From: Alphaproteobacteria bacterium
GTDB taxonomy: Bacteria > Pseudomonadota > Alphaproteobacteria > Bin95
Length of the DNA stretch: 57,458 nucleotides
Assembly: GCA_022825195.1 (NCBI GenBank)
Contig: JAJDYL010000177.1
Location: 1 to 57,458 of the forward strand
Direction of reading: 5' to 3'
Part shown: in pieces, positions 30,602-41,305 of the stretch
Layout of the letters: every line of letters starts with the position of its first letter
How positions within the stretch are numbered: the stretch's first letter is position 1
Program-made: the position numbers and the translations under genes
Notes under the pieces: generated by a model
What the model saw: only the letters and a program-made list of their open reading frames with translations
Database searches by the model: none
What the model was told of the DNA's origin: nothing

Positions 30602-33394
30602 ATGCGCAGATTTCGTGTCATCGCGATGGTCGTTGTGCTGGCGGCGGCGGGGCTGGCGGCGGCCGCATGGCAGGGTCCGCGCGCCCTGGACTGGTCGCAT
30701 CTGGAGCCGCGCCTCCAGGAGGCGCTCGGCCGCGAGGTTTCGCTCGACGGCCCGATCCGGTTCGACCTTCTGCCCCGGCCCGAAATGACGATCGGCGGCG
30801 TCTCGGCGATCGACATAAAGGTGCGCGAGGTGCGGGCCGTTCTGGACGCGGGGTCGCTGCTCGCCGGCAGCCTCGAGATCGAGACGCTTGAGTTGTCCGG
30901 TCTGGAGTTGACCCTTGACCGGTCCCTGATACGCCCGCTGCCGTCGCTGCCGGCGCGCCACATTCGTATCCGCGACAGCACCGTTGCCGCGGGCGGTGCG
31001 ATTGTCCCGGTCGAGACGGCGACTCTGGCGGTCAAAGGGCCGCAAGGCCCCTATCGTCTGGAGGCGCAGGCGGATCTAGGGGGCCGGCAGTACCGGATCG
31101 CTGCTTCGATCGGGGTGTGGCAAGACCGCATTCCCGTGGTGGTTTCGATGGGCAACGGCGGCTTCGAGGCGGTCGCCACCGGCACGGTCGGGAGGGACCC
31201 GGCGGCGGGTTTCGTCTTTTCGGGGCGGCTCACCGCAGAGGGAAAAGTCGCGCCGGGCTGGCACGGCGCGTTCGAGGCGGATGTCCGGATCGGCCCTGAC
31301 GGGGCGGAGCTTACCGCCGTCGATGCGGTGGTGGACGACCAGCGCCTCAGCGGCGCGGTCCGGGCGGACTGGCGGGGCAGGGCGGCCATCGACGCCCGGC
31401 TCTCTACAGGCCTGCTGGATCTCGACCGCTGGCGGGACCGGTTGCTGCAACTGGCCGGTGCGGCGCCGGGGGCGGGCCTGCGGCTCGCGCTCGATGCAGG
31501 CGCGGTTAAGTTCGGCGAGCGGACGGCACGGAAGGTCGAAGCCGCGTTCCGGCGCCATGGCGGGCGGTTCGCAGTGGAAAGCTTCGCCGCTGCCCTGCCG
31601 GGCGGGACGCGCGTGCAGATGACCGGACACGGGCATGACCGGGCCGCCGCCTCCGTCAGGACGAAGAACCTGCGCGTGCTGCTGCTCTGGCTCGGATTGG
31701 ATCCGTCGGCCGTGGATGACGCGCGTCTCCGCGATCTTGAGGCGCAGGGCCGGCTTCGGCTTGCGGGAGAGGGCATAACGCCGGACGCGCTGCGGAAACG
31801 GCTCGAAGGCGCCGACTTCGCGTTGGAAGAGCTCCACGCCCGGATCGACGGCGCCCGGATCGACGGCCGGCTCGGACGCAGGCAGGGCCGGTTCGAGGCG
31901 GAGCTGACCATCGACGGTCTGCCGCTCGATCCCTACCGCCCGGCGCTCGAAGGACTCGGCATGCCGGCAGGATCGCTGCGTCTCGATCTCGCCCGAACGC
32001 GCCTGTTCGGCGTTTCGGCGCGCAGGCTGGAGGTCGCTGCCGATATCGGGGAGGGCGGCGACATCACCGTGTCCCGGCTGGCGGTCGAGGATGCCGGGGG
32101 CCTGTCGGGAGAAGGGAGCGGCAAATTCGGCGCCGATGCCGCTTCGTTCCGGGTTTCCGGGCGGATGACCGATCCCGACCGAAGCGCCGGCCTCTACGGC
32201 CTTTCGCTGCCGGTCATCGCGCGCGGCCTGGGCGCCATCGAATTCGAGGGCCGCGCCGAAGGGCCGTCCGGCAGGCTTCCGATGGACATTCGGGCAAGCG
32301 CCGGCGGCCGGTCGCTGCGGTTGTCCGGCACGCTCTCCGGGCAGGCGCATTTTCAGGGGCGTGTCGAACTGGAGGGCCCGCCGCCTCCCGCGCTGCTGCC
32401 GTGGCCCGACGGCGAACCCGCGGCGCTGACGGCGTCGGTCTCGGCGAGGCGCGACCATGCCGAGTTCAGCGACATCGACCTGCGCCTCGGACCGGTCCGG
32501 GTGCAGGGAGCCGGCTCGGTCTCCCTGAACGGCGACAGGCCGGCGGCGGCATTTGCGCTGGCGGCGGCTCATATCGACCTGCCTGCCTCGTCCCTCGACT
32601 TTCCGGTGTGGCGGCGCCGGCCGCTCGACACCGCGCAATTCGGCGCGTTCGACCTGGGCCTGGACCTTGAGGTCGGGTCGTTCGGCATCGGCTCCGAAAA
32701 GCTGGACGATCTCCGGCTGAACCTTTCGCTGGCGCCGGAGGCGTGGACATTGAGGGCCGGCAGGGCCGGGTGGAGAGGCGGGCGGCTCGCGTTCGACGGC
32801 TACCTGACGGACAGGGGCCGCGCGCTGCTGAAAATGAGAGTGCGGGATACCGTCTTGCCGGAGCGCATGGATTTCGGCCCGAGCGGCGCCCGGACGGACG
32901 GGTTCCTTGCCCTCGAGGCGGAAGGCCGCAGCCCGCACGGCCTGGTTTCCGCGCTTTCCGGCACGGCGAGCCTCGAATTCTCCGGAGGGCGTCTGGCCGG
33001 CATCGACCCGGCCGCCGCGCGGTCGGCCCTGGAGGACGCGCCCACCTCGGCGGACGTGCTGCGCCGCCTGCGAAACGCGCTGGTGTCGGGCCGCAACCCG
33101 CTCGTGTCCGGGCGCCTGGAGGCCCGCATCCGGGACGGCGTCGCCCGGCCGGTCGCAGGGAGCTTTGCGCTGGCGGAGGGGCAGGTCGCCATTTCCGGGT
33201 TTGCCGACCTGCGGCGGCGCGTGGTCGATCTTGCCGGCCGGCTCGTCTTCCCCGACCGGCCGGAAACGCCGCCGCTCGGGTTCTCGATCGCCGGTCCGCT
33301 CAGCGATCCCGACCGCCGGCCGGAAGTCGGGTCTGTCGAGGCCGTCCTGCTGTCCCGGGGGGTGGCGGGTCTCGTCAGATCGAGCGCGAACTGA
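30602..33394 (+). CDS. AsmA-family protein
   Basis: 930 residues with an N-terminal membrane anchor (VIAMVVVLAAAGLAAAAW) and a long periplasmic beta-rich region. The segment REVSLDGPIRFDLLPRPEMTIGGVSA is the AsmA N-terminal signature, and the C-terminal part (SLEFSGGRLAGIDPAA, then VDLAGRLVFP) is the AsmA_2 domain. AsmA-like proteins are thought to carry phospholipid between membranes as repeating-beta-groove bridges. The last 20 bases overlap the convergent threonine ammonia-lyase gene tail to tail. Confidence 0.9.
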   Translation: MRRFRVIAMVVVLAAAGLAAAAWQGPRALDWSHLEPRLQEALGREVSLDGPIRFDLLPRPEMTIGGVSAIDIKVREVRAVLDAGSLLAGSLEIETLELSGLELTLDRSLIRPLPSLPARHIRIRDSTVAAGGAIVPVETATLAVKGPQGPYRLEAQADLGGRQYRIAASIGVWQDRIPVVVSMGNGGFEAVATGTVGRDPAAGFVFSGRLTAEGKVAPGWHGAFEADVRIGPDGAELTAVDAVVDDQRLSGAVRADWRGRAAIDARLSTGLLDLDRWRDRLLQLAGAAPGAGLRLALDAGAVKFGERTARKVEAAFRRHGGRFAVESFAAALPGGTRVQMTGHGHDRAAASVRTKNLRVLLLWLGLDPSAVDDARLRDLEAQGRLRLAGEGITPDALRKRLEGADFALEELHARIDGARIDGRLGRRQGRFEAELTIDGLPLDPYRPALEGLGMPAGSLRLDLARTRLFGVSARRLEVAADIGEGGDITVSRLAVEDAGGLSGEGSGKFGADAASFRVSGRMTDPDRSAGLYGLSLPVIARGLGAIEFEGRAEGPSGRLPMDIRASAGGRSLRLSGTLSGQAHFQGRVELEGPPPPALLPWPDGEPAALTASVSARRDHAEFSDIDLRLGPVRVQGAGSVSLNGDRPAAAFALAAAHIDLPASSLDFPVWRRRPLDTAQFGAFDLGLDLEVGSFGIGSEKLDDLRLNLSLAPEAWTLRAGRAGWRGGRLAFDGYLTDRGRALLKMRVRDTVLPERMDFGPSGARTDGFLALEAEGRSPHGLVSALSGTASLEFSGGRLAGIDPAAARSALEDAPTSADVLRRLRNALVSGRNPLVSGRLEARIRDGVARPVAGSFALAEGQVAISGFADLRRRVVDLAGRLVFPDRPETPPLGFSIAGPLSDPDRRPEVGSVEAVLLSRGVAGLVRSSAN

Positions 33395-34592
33395 GCCGGA
33401 CCGCGCGCATTCCCGCAGCCTGCAAAGCCTCCAGCACCTGGCCGACATGGGCTTCGTCCCGGGTTTCGAGCGCCACCTCGATGTCGGTCAGCTTGATCGG
33501 CACGTCCTCGAACCAGCGCTGGTGCTGGACATCGACGATATTGCCGCCCGCCCTGGCGATAGCGGCGGCGGCGCGGGCAAGGCCGCCGGGCTGGTCCTGA
33601 ATCTCGATGCGCAGCCGCACCAGCCGCCCGCCGCGGACCAGCCCCCGCATCAATACCGAAGCCAGCAGGCGGGCGTCGATATTGCCGCCCGAGACCACGA
33701 GGCCGACACGCCGGCCGCGAAAGCGTTCGGGATGACGCAACACGGCGGCAAGCGCGGCGGCGCCCGCGCCCTCTGCGACGGTTTTCTCGATCTCGGCGAG
33801 CAGTTGCACGCCCTGCTCCATCGCCGCCTCATCGACCAGCAGGATGTCCTCGACGAGCTCGCGCACCAGGGGCAGCGTGAGCGCGCCCGGCCGCTTGACC
33901 GCAATGCCTTCGGCGATGGTCGGCCCGCCCGGCGGCGCCGGAAGGCCGTTGATCGCGTGATGCATGGAGGGATAGCCGGTCGCTTCCACGCCGATCACGC
34001 GGGTCTCGGGGCTGAGCGCCTTCGCCGCGAGCGCAATGCCGGCGATGAGCCCGCCCCCGCCTATGGGAACCACCAGGAAGTCGAGGCCCGGCACGGCGCG
34101 CAGCATTTCCAGCCCGACCGTTCCCTGTCCTGCGACGATCCGCGGGTCGTCATAGGGGTGGACGAAAGCGAGACCCTCCGCCTCCGCGCGCTCGTGAATG
34201 AACGTCTCGCCCTCGGAGATGGTCTCGCCTCTCAGGACTACCTCCGCACCGAGGAACTCCGCGGCACGGACCTTGTTGAACGGCGTCGCTTCCGGCATCA
34301 CGATGGTAGCCGGCACGCCCATCCGCCCGGCGTGGTAGGCGACGCCCTGGGCATGGTTGCCGGCCGAAAGCGCAATGACACCGGCCCGGCGCTGGGCCTC
34401 GTCGAGCTCGGCGAGGTAGATATAGGCTCCCCGGTCCTTGAACGAGGCGGTGTATTGCCGGTTCTCGAATTTCAGGAAGAGGTCGGCCCCTGAAATCGCG
34501 CTCAGCGTTTCGGACCGGAGGAAGGGCGTGCGGACGATGTGCCCTTCCAGCTGCCGGTCCGCCGCTTCGATGTCGGGGAAGAAAATGCTCAT
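33375..34592 (-). CDS. Threonine ammonia-lyase with C-terminal ACT domain
   Basis: 405 residues. The PLP lysine is K52 in TASFKDRGAY, the phosphate-binding loop is PIGGGGLIAGIALAAK, and SAGNHAQGVAYHA is the typical threonine/serine dehydratase loop. Residues from about 325 on (VRGGRLVRLRIEIQDQPGGLA) form a single ACT domain, as in the 400-residue catabolic-type enzymes. It deaminates threonine to 2-oxobutyrate. The ATG overlaps the stop of the acylase gene as ATGA (34589-34592), making it the third gene of a CaiB-acylase-lyase operon. Confidence 0.92.
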   Translation of the reverse strand: MSIFFPDIEAADRQLEGHIVRTPFLRSETLSAISGADLFLKFENRQYTASFKDRGAYIYLAELDEAQRRAGVIALSAGNHAQGVAYHAGRMGVPATIVMPEATPFNKVRAAEFLGAEVVLRGETISEGETFIHERAEAEGLAFVHPYDDPRIVAGQGTVGLEMLRAVPGLDFLVVPIGGGGLIAGIALAAKALSPETRVIGVEATGYPSMHHAINGLPAPPGGPTIAEGIAVKRPGALTLPLVRELVEDILLVDEAAMEQGVQLLAEIEKTVAEGAGAAALAAVLRHPERFRGRRVGLVVSGGNIDARLLASVLMRGLVRGGRLVRLRIEIQDQPGGLARAAAAIARAGGNIVDVQHQRWFEDVPIKLTDIEVALETRDEAHVGQVLEALQAAGMRAVRLSSRSI

Positions 34593-36763
34593 CGGGGCCG
34601 CAGAATCAGGTGGTGAACCGACGCCCTGGCCGGATCGAGCGTGATATAGCCGCCGTCCCGCCAGAGTTCCATAAGGTCGTCATAGTGGCGTGAGAACGGG
34701 TTGCCCGACTGTCCGACCGCCTGGATGAAACGCGACTTCTCCAGATCGTCGAGATTGTAGATGGCGCGGTAGCCGGCGCCGTGGACATGGCGGAAGGGAT
34801 GGCGCTCGCTCCGGAACCGCACGCTGCCGCGGTTCACCGTCGTCGGTCCGCCGCCGGTCGCGATCTCGCGGTCCAGCAGGTCGCGCAGCAGGGGGATGCG
34901 TCCGGCGACCGGATGGGAGAAGCGCGCACGGTGCGCCTCGCCCCATGGCGGCGTCTCGCTGCCATACCGCTCCTGCAGGAAAGCGACGGCGCGCCGGTGC
35001 GCCAGCGCGAGCCGGTCCTTGCAGGTTTCCTTCGCCCTTGTGCCGGTATCGTCGCACCAGGCGGGGCGGTCGAGCAGCGCCCGGCGCAGCACCAGCGGCC
35101 GGTATGCCCACCATCTCCCGAACAGCGGCCCGAGCTCGTCGGCGAACACGGTGTGCATGGCCTCCCGCACCCAGGCCATGTAGATCAGCGGCTCGGGCCG
35201 GTGGCGGTCCATGTCGCCGTCCCAGGCCCGGAGGCGCACGTCCGGGACTGCGGAAAGCAGGTGGGGCAGCAATTCGCGCGCCGACAGCGACACGGCATCG
35301 TTCTGGATGTCCGCATGGGATGCTCCGGCGTCGAGCAGGGCTTCGATGCGCAGGGCGCGGTAGGGAGCGTCCCACTCGCGGCCGAGATAGTAGGGGTAGG
35401 TCTCGTCCACCAGGCGGTTATTGGCGTTGACGATGCGCCCGGACGGGGGATCGATGCGGCGCGGCAGCCGTTCATAGGGGATGAGGCTGGACCAGGTCGT
35501 CCCGTCAGACACATCGAAGCCGCCGGGCCTGTTCGGCACGCGGCCGGCCGAGACCATGCCGATGCGGCCTGTCTTGTCCGCATAGGCGATGTTCTGCTGC
35601 GGGGAATGGAAGCCCCGGAGAGCGGCGAGGAAAGCAGGCCAGTCCCGTGCGGCGTTCACCCGCCAGAGCGCCTCGGCCGTGCGGTCGTCGTCCCGGAACG
35701 CCGGGCTCTCGGCCGCCCACCCGTCCGGCAGGCGGTCGGAGAAATCCGACACGACGACGCCGTTGCGGGTTTGGCGCAGTTCCAGGTCCACGCTTTCGCC
35801 CCAGCGCACCGCCAGCGTCTCGCGCCGGACCGCGACGGTTTCCGGGTTCGTCACGACATCGGCAGTGTCGGTATGCGGGGTGGTCAGCCCCCAGGCGATC
35901 TCGCCGTTATGGCCGAGCACGACCAGGGGAACGCCCGGCGCGGTGGCGCCCGCCAGCACGCCTTCCGGCGTCTCGATGCGCGCCAGATACCAGATGTTCG
36001 GGATCGTGAAGCCCAGATGCGGGTCGTTGGCGAGCGCGGTCGGCCCGCTCACGGCCCAGACGTTCGAGGCGCCGCTGCTCCCCAGGCCCGGCAGGGTCAC
36101 GGGGTCGTCCACGGCCGCAGGCGGCCACAGGTCTTCGATCTGCTCCCGCGTCAGGCGGTCGGCCATGCGCGCGCGCAGCGCTTCGGACTGCCAATTGCCG
36201 ATCAGCCTGAAGGCCATGATCCGGCCCCAGAGCAGGGAATCGGCAACCCGCCAGGGCTCGGGCTCGTAGAACAGCAGCGCGAGTTCCCAGGGCAGCGCGC
36301 CGGACCGGGCTCCGAGCCAGGCATTGACGCCGGCCGCATAAGCCTCGGCGATGTTCCGGAGGTCGGGCGGAAGCGCGGCCGCCTGGTTTTCGGCCTGCCG
36401 CATCAGGCCGAGGCCGCGCGTGTAGCGGTCGAAACCGAGCGCCATGCTCCCGACGAGTTCGCTCATGCGCCCGCCGCCGCCGCGCCGCATCAGTTCCATT
36501 TGCGCAAACCGGTCCTGGGCATGGGCATAGCCGAGCCCGAATGCGGCATCGATCCGGCTGCCGCCCCGGATCGTCGGCACGCCGTAGCGGTCGCGCAGGA
36601 TCTCCACCGGCCCTGCAAGGCCGGGCAGGCGCAATTCGCCATCGAGCTGGGGCAGGGAGCTGCGAAGCCACAGCAGTCCGGCGCCGACCGCCAGAACGAC
36701 CGCAACCAGCAGAGCGGCGGCGAGGCGCAGCGTCCAGCGCCAGAACCGCCGCCAGAGGGTCAC
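34589..36763 (-). CDS. Penicillin acylase family (N-terminal nucleophile) amidase
   Basis: 724 residues. An N-terminal membrane/signal segment (LRLAAALLVAVVLAVGAGLLW) directs it to the periplasm. The alpha part has AFGLGYAHAQDRFAQMELMRR; autoprocessing is expected before S233 in GASNVWAVSG, followed by LANDPHLGF, so the serine becomes the beta-chain N-terminal nucleophile. Relatives cleave penicillins, acyl-homoserine lactones or other N-acyl amides. GTG 36763 is chosen because the reading frame upstream lies inside the CaiB gene; the ribosome-binding site is weak. The true substrate is unknown. Confidence 0.88.
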   Translation of the reverse strand: MTLWRRFWRWTLRLAAALLVAVVLAVGAGLLWLRSSLPQLDGELRLPGLAGPVEILRDRYGVPTIRGGSRIDAAFGLGYAHAQDRFAQMELMRRGGGGRMSELVGSMALGFDRYTRGLGLMRQAENQAAALPPDLRNIAEAYAAGVNAWLGARSGALPWELALLFYEPEPWRVADSLLWGRIMAFRLIGNWQSEALRARMADRLTREQIEDLWPPAAVDDPVTLPGLGSSGASNVWAVSGPTALANDPHLGFTIPNIWYLARIETPEGVLAGATAPGVPLVVLGHNGEIAWGLTTPHTDTADVVTNPETVAVRRETLAVRWGESVDLELRQTRNGVVVSDFSDRLPDGWAAESPAFRDDDRTAEALWRVNAARDWPAFLAALRGFHSPQQNIAYADKTGRIGMVSAGRVPNRPGGFDVSDGTTWSSLIPYERLPRRIDPPSGRIVNANNRLVDETYPYYLGREWDAPYRALRIEALLDAGASHADIQNDAVSLSARELLPHLLSAVPDVRLRAWDGDMDRHRPEPLIYMAWVREAMHTVFADELGPLFGRWWAYRPLVLRRALLDRPAWCDDTGTRAKETCKDRLALAHRRAVAFLQERYGSETPPWGEAHRARFSHPVAGRIPLLRDLLDREIATGGGPTTVNRGSVRFRSERHPFRHVHGAGYRAIYNLDDLEKSRFIQAVGQSGNPFSRHYDDLMELWRDGGYITLDPARASVHHLILRPR

Positions 36764-36773
36764 GGCAATCGGC

Positions 36774-37955
36774 TCACGGGGCGGCTGCGGCGGTGCGTGC
36801 GTCCAGTTCGCGGAGGATTCGCTCGCGGTCCTGGTCGACGTCGGGGGCCGTGGCGCGAGCCGGCGGATCGTCATAGCCGGAGAGCTTGATGGGATTTCCC
36901 GCCACCTCGAGGCGCCCTGCGGTCGGGTCGTCCACCTCGACCACCATGTTGCGCGGCTCCACTTGCGGATGCGCCATCACGGTGGCGATGTCGTTGATGC
37001 CGCTCGCCGGAATGCCTGCCGGGTCGAGCAGCGCCAGCCAGTCGGCCGTGCTGCGGGCGGCGAGAATGGTCTCGATCTCGCCTTCCAGGGTCGCCTGGTT
37101 CTCGTTGCGCAGATTGTTGGATGCGTAACGCGGGTCGTCCTTCAGGTCCGCCCGTTCCAGAATGTCGCAGAAGCGGCGGAACATGATGTCGTTGCCCGCA
37201 GCCACCACCATCCAGCCGTCAAGGGTGCGGAAGGTCTGGAAGGGTGTGATCGAGGGATGCCGGCCGCCGAGGGGGCCGGGCGACGTGCCGGTCGCGCTGT
37301 AGCGGGCGACGGCGTTCTCGCAGAGCGCGATCTGGCAGTCGAGCATGCCGATGTCCAGCTTGCGGCCCCGGCCCGTCCGGGCGCGGTCGTAAAGCGCGGT
37401 CACGATGCCGATGGTGGTGAACAGCCCGGCGCCGATATCGCCGATGGACATGCCGACGCGGGTCGGCTCCTGGCCCGGCTGGCCGGTGATCGACATGATG
37501 CCGCCCATCGCCTGCACGACCATGTCGTAGGCCGGGCGCTTCGAGTGGGGGCCGGTATGGCCGAAACCGGAGCAGGCCGCGTAAATCAGCGCCGGGTAGC
37601 GGTCCTTGAGGTCGTCCCAGCCATAGCCGAGCTTCTCCATCGTGCCGGGGCGGAAATTCTCGGCCACCACGTCCGCGCCCGCCAGCAGCGCCTCGAAGGT
37701 GGCGCGGTCGCCGTCGCTCTTGAGGTCGAGCGCAATGCTCTCCTTGCCGCGGTTGACGGAGATGAAATAGGCCGACTTGCCGTTGACGAACGGGCCGTAT
37801 TCGCGGGCGTCGTCGCCGCGGCCGGGCGTTTCCACCTTGATGACGCGGGCGCCGAGCTCGGCGAGGATCATGGTGGAATACGGTCCCGCCAGCACGCGGG
37901 TGAGGTCGATGACGGTGACGCCGCTGAGCGGCCCCTTGGTCTGCTGGGTCGGCAT
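36774..37955 (-). CDS. CoA-transferase, CaiB/BaiF (family III)
   Basis: 393 residues, the usual family III length. [31 protein letters not shown] is the classical N-terminus, the catalytic aspartate is D144 in [13 protein letters not shown], and [12 protein letters not shown] is the conserved swapped-dimer segment. These enzymes move CoA between carboxylic acids. ATG 37955 matches the family start. It heads the leftward operon with the acylase and threonine ammonia-lyase and is divergent from gatC with a 155-base gap. Confidence 0.93.
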   Translation of the reverse strand: MPTQQTKGPLSGVTVIDLTRVLAGPYSTMILAELGARVIKVETPGRGDDAREYGPFVNGKSAYFISVNRGKESIALDLKSDGDRATFEALLAGADVVAENFRPGTMEKLGYGWDDLKDRYPALIYAACSGFGHTGPHSKRPAYDMVVQAMGGIMSITGQPGQEPTRVGMSIGDIGAGLFTTIGIVTALYDRARTGRGRKLDIGMLDCQIALCENAVARYSATGTSPGPLGGRHPSITPFQTFRTLDGWMVVAAGNDIMFRRFCDILERADLKDDPRYASNNLRNENQATLEGEIETILAARSTADWLALLDPAGIPASGINDIATVMAHPQVEPRNMVVEVDDPTAGRLEVAGNPIKLSGYDDPPARATAPDVDQDRERILRELDARTAAAAP

Positions 37956-38110
37956 GGGCGAAGCGGTTCCCGGTTGCGGATGCTGCGCCCAGCATAACCC
38001 CGTCCGCATTACCGCCATAGAGGCGGAAGGCGTACGGCTCCGGTCCGTCTTGAAGCGGGGGGGCGGACGGGGTATCGGTGCGGCTGGATTTCCCGGGGGG
38101 AGCGGCGCCG

Positions 38111-38398
38111 ATGGCGTTGGACCGCGCGACCGTCGAGCGCATCGCCGCGCTCGCCCGCATCGACATCGCCGAGGACGAGCAGGACGCGCTCGCCGGGGAG
38201 TTGAGCGCGATCCTCGGCTGGGTCGAAACCCTGAACGAGGTCGATACCGCCGATGTCGCGCCGATGACCTCGGTCGGGGGCCACCGGCTTCCCTGGCGCA
38301 GCGACGAGGTGAACGACGGCGGCTATCCGGATCGTGTGCTGGCCAATGCGCCCGACGCCGCCGGCGCGTTCTTCGCCGTGCCGAAAGTTGTCGAGTGA
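38111..38398 (+). CDS. gatC: Asp-tRNA(Asn)/Glu-tRNA(Gln) amidotransferase subunit GatC
   Basis: 95 residues. [24 protein letters not shown] is the standard GatC helix, and [23 protein letters not shown] with DRVLANAP matches its C-terminal belt that wraps GatA. ATG 38111 gives the family length. The stop overlaps the gatA start (TGATG). It stabilises the GatAB complex that makes Gln-tRNA and Asn-tRNA from mischarged precursors. Confidence 0.94.
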   Translation: MALDRATVERIAALARIDIAEDEQDALAGELSAILGWVETLNEVDTADVAPMTSVGGHRLPWRSDEVNDGGYPDRVLANAPDAAGAFFAVPKVVE

Positions 38399-39864
38399 TG
38401 CGGCGCCTCGGCCTTGCGGACATCCGCGCCGGGCTTGCGGACGGCGCGTTCTCGGCGGTCGAGCTGGCCGAGGACCGGCTGGCGGCGCTGGAGGGCGCGG
38501 AGGCGCTGAACGCCGTGGTCTCGCCCATGCCCGACCGGGCGCTGGAAGCGGCGCGGGCGGCCGACCGCAGGCGCGCGGCGGGAGAGCCCGCATTGCCGCT
38601 CGACGGCATGCCGGTCGCCGTCAAGGACCTGTTCTGCACCGAAGACGTGCGCACCACGGCTTCGTCGGCCATGCTGGAAGATTTCGTCCCCCCCTACGAA
38701 TCGACCGTAACCGCCAATCTCATCGCAGCCGGCGCGGTGCTTGCCGCCAAGACCAATCTCGACGAGTTCGCCATGGGCTCCTCAACCGCGACCTCGCATT
38801 TCGGCCCGGCGGTCAATCCCTGGAAGGCGACGGGCGATGCGCGCCCGCGCGCGCCAGGCGGCTCCTCGGGCGGCTCGGCGGCGCTGGTCGCGGCGTCCGT
38901 CGTTCCGGCGGCGCTCGGCACCGACACGGGCGGCTCGATCCGCCAGCCGGCGGCCTTTTGCGGCATTGTCGGGCTCAAGCCGACCTACGGGCGCTGTTCG
39001 CGCTGGGGCATCGTCGCCTTCGCCTCCTCGCTCGACCAGGCGGGCCCGTTGACCCGCAGCGTGCGCGATGCCGCCATCCTGCTCGGCGCCATGGCGGGCC
39101 ACGACCCGAAGGATTCGACCAGCGCGCGCCAGCCCGTGCCGGACTTCGAGGCCGCGCTCGGCGGCGGCGTGCGCGGGCTGCGCATCGGCGTGCCGCGCGA
39201 ATACCGCGTGGACGGAATGCCGGAGGAGCTCGACGCGCTCTGGCGCCGAGGCGCGGCGTGGCTGGAGGAGGCCGGCGCGGAGATCGTCGATATCCCGCTG
39301 CCCCACACGCACTATGCGCTGCCGGCCTACTACATCGTCGCGCCCGCGGAGGCATCGTCCAATCTCGCCCGCTATGACGGGGTGCGCTACGGCCTCCGCA
39401 CCCCGGCGGGCACCGTCGAGGAACAGTATGCGCGCACCCGCCGCGCCGGTTTCGGGGCCGAGGTGCGCCGCCGGGTGCTGATCGGCACCTATGTGCTCTC
39501 GGCCGGCTATTACGACGCTTACTATACCAAGGCGCAGCGCGTGCGCCGGCTGATCGCCCGCGATTTCGAGCAGGCGTTCGAGCGGGTCGATGCGGTGTTG
39601 ACGCCGACCGCGCCGACCGCAGCCTTCCCGCTCGGGGAGAAGATGGACGATCCGATCGCGATGTATCTGAACGACGTGTTCACCGTGCCCGCGAGCCTGG
39701 CGGGGCTGCCGGCCGTCTCCGTGCCCGCCGGGCTCGATGCGGAGGGGCTGCCGCTCGGCCTGCAACTCATCGGGCGGCCGTTCGACGAGGAAACGGTGCT
39801 GCGCGCGGCCGCGGCGCTGGAAGAAGCCGCCGGGTTCGACGCCGAGCCGGAGTTCGTGCGGTGA
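38398..39864 (+). CDS. gatA: Asp-tRNA(Asn)/Glu-tRNA(Gln) amidotransferase subunit GatA
   Basis: 488 residues of the amidase signature family. The Ser-cis-Ser-Lys triad is visible: K76 in [10 protein letters not shown], the cis-serine in GGSSGGS (154-160), and the nucleophile at the end of GTDTGGS (S180) before IRQPAAFCG. GatA releases ammonia from glutamine for transamidation. [16 protein letters not shown] is a typical GatA stretch. Start overlaps the gatC stop, and the end overlaps gatB by four bases. Confidence 0.95.
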   Translation: MRRLGLADIRAGLADGAFSAVELAEDRLAALEGAEALNAVVSPMPDRALEAARAADRRRAAGEPALPLDGMPVAVKDLFCTEDVRTTASSAMLEDFVPPYESTVTANLIAAGAVLAAKTNLDEFAMGSSTATSHFGPAVNPWKATGDARPRAPGGSSGGSAALVAASVVPAALGTDTGGSIRQPAAFCGIVGLKPTYGRCSRWGIVAFASSLDQAGPLTRSVRDAAILLGAMAGHDPKDSTSARQPVPDFEAALGGGVRGLRIGVPREYRVDGMPEELDALWRRGAAWLEEAGAEIVDIPLPHTHYALPAYYIVAPAEASSNLARYDGVRYGLRTPAGTVEEQYARTRRAGFGAEVRRRVLIGTYVLSAGYYDAYYTKAQRVRRLIARDFEQAFERVDAVLTPTAPTAAFPLGEKMDDPIAMYLNDVFTVPASLAGLPAVSVPAGLDAEGLPLGLQLIGRPFDEETVLRAAAALEEAAGFDAEPEFVR

Positions 39865-41300
39865 GCGCCCTCATCGAGGGCCGCGAGGGGGTATGGGAAT
39901 ACGCCATCGGGCTCGAGGTCCACGCGCAGGTGGCCTCGGCGGCGAAGCTGTTTTCAGGCGCGCCGACCGCCTTCGGCGCGGAGCCCAACACCCAGGTCAG
40001 CCTCGTCGATGCCGCCATGCCGGGCATGCTGCCGGTCATCAACCGGGTCTGCGTCGAGCAGGCGGTGCGCACCGGACTCGGCTTCGGCGGCGCCATCGCC
40101 CGCCACTCCGTGTTCGACCGCAAGAATTATTTCTATCCGGACCTGCCGCAGGGCTACCAGATTTCACAATATTCCGACCCCATTGTCGTGGGCGGAACGG
40201 TGGAGATTCCGGGCCGCACGGTGCGGATCACCCGCCTGCATCTGGAGCAGGACGCCGGCAAGAGCGTCCACGACCGCGATCCGGACCGGACGCTGATCGA
40301 CCTGAACCGCGCCGGCGTGGCGCTCATGGAGATCGTGTCCGAGCCGGACCTGCGGAGCCCGGAAGAGGCGGCCGAGTTCCTCACGCGCCTCCGCGCGCTC
40401 CTGCGCTGGCTCGGCACCTGCGACGGCAACATGCAGGAGGGCTCGCTGCGCTGCGATGCCAATGTATCGGTGCGCCGGCCCGGCGCGGAACTCGGCACCC
40501 GCACGGAGATCAAGAACCTGAACTCGATCCGCTTCCTGCGCGAGGCCATCGAGTATGAGGGGCGGCGCCAGGTGGAAGTGATCGAGGCGGGCGGAGAAAT
40601 TGAGCAGGAGACGCGGCTCTTCGATCCGGACCGCGGCGAGACCCGGCCCATGCGCACCAAGGAAGACGCGCACGACTACCGCTATTTCCCGGACCCCGAC
40701 CTGCTGCCGCTGGAACTGGACGAGGCCTTCATCGAAGCCATACGCGCCGCCATGCCCGAGCTGCCGGAGGCGCGGCGCGACCGTTTCGTCGAGAAACTCG
40801 GCCTGTCCGATTACGATGCCGCGCTGCTGACGGCGGAGCGCGCCCGCGCCGACTATTTCGAGGCTGCCGCCCGGGGACGGGACGTCAAGCAGGCCGCAAA
40901 CTGGGTCGCCGGCGAATTGCTGGGGCGGCTGAACAGGGAGGGGCTGGAGATCGAGGCCGCGCCCATTCCCGCCGCCGGGCTGGGCGAACTCGTCGACCTC
41001 ATCGCGGACGGTACGCTGTCGGGCCGCATGGGCCGCGAGGTGTTCGAGGCGATGTGGGAAACCGGCAAGTCCGCTGGCGCCATCGTCGAGGAGCGGGGGC
41101 TGAAACAGATCTCGGACACCGGCGCGCTGGAGGGGCTGGTGGACGAATTGCTGGCCCGCGAAGCCGACAAGGCGGCCGAATACCGCGCCGGAAGGACCAA
41201 ATTGCTCGGCTTCTTCGTCGGGCAGGTGATGAAGGCGACCGGCGGCAAGGCCAATCCGAAACTCGTGAACGCGCTGCTGCGCGCCAGACTGGAGGAATAG
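39861..41300 (+). CDS. gatB: Asp-tRNA(Asn)/Glu-tRNA(Gln) amidotransferase subunit GatB
   Basis: 479 residues. The family signature [17 protein letters not shown] is present, with [21 protein letters not shown] at the start, DAGKSVHD, and a C-terminal helical YqeY-like tail ([18 protein letters not shown]) that contacts tRNA. GatB phosphorylates the mischarged aminoacyl-tRNA and performs the transamidation. It completes a tightly overlapped gatCAB operon. The order C-A-B is the usual one. Confidence 0.95.
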   Translation: MSALIEGREGVWEYAIGLEVHAQVASAAKLFSGAPTAFGAEPNTQVSLVDAAMPGMLPVINRVCVEQAVRTGLGFGGAIARHSVFDRKNYFYPDLPQGYQISQYSDPIVVGGTVEIPGRTVRITRLHLEQDAGKSVHDRDPDRTLIDLNRAGVALMEIVSEPDLRSPEEAAEFLTRLRALLRWLGTCDGNMQEGSLRCDANVSVRRPGAELGTRTEIKNLNSIRFLREAIEYEGRRQVEVIEAGGEIEQETRLFDPDRGETRPMRTKEDAHDYRYFPDPDLLPLELDEAFIEAIRAAMPELPEARRDRFVEKLGLSDYDAALLTAERARADYFEAAARGRDVKQAANWVAGELLGRLNREGLEIEAAPIPAAGLGELVDLIADGTLSGRMGREVFEAMWETGKSAGAIVEERGLKQISDTGALEGLVDELLAREADKAAEYRAGRTKLLGFFVGQVMKATGGKANPKLVNALLRARLEE

Positions 41301-41305
41301 AGGAA

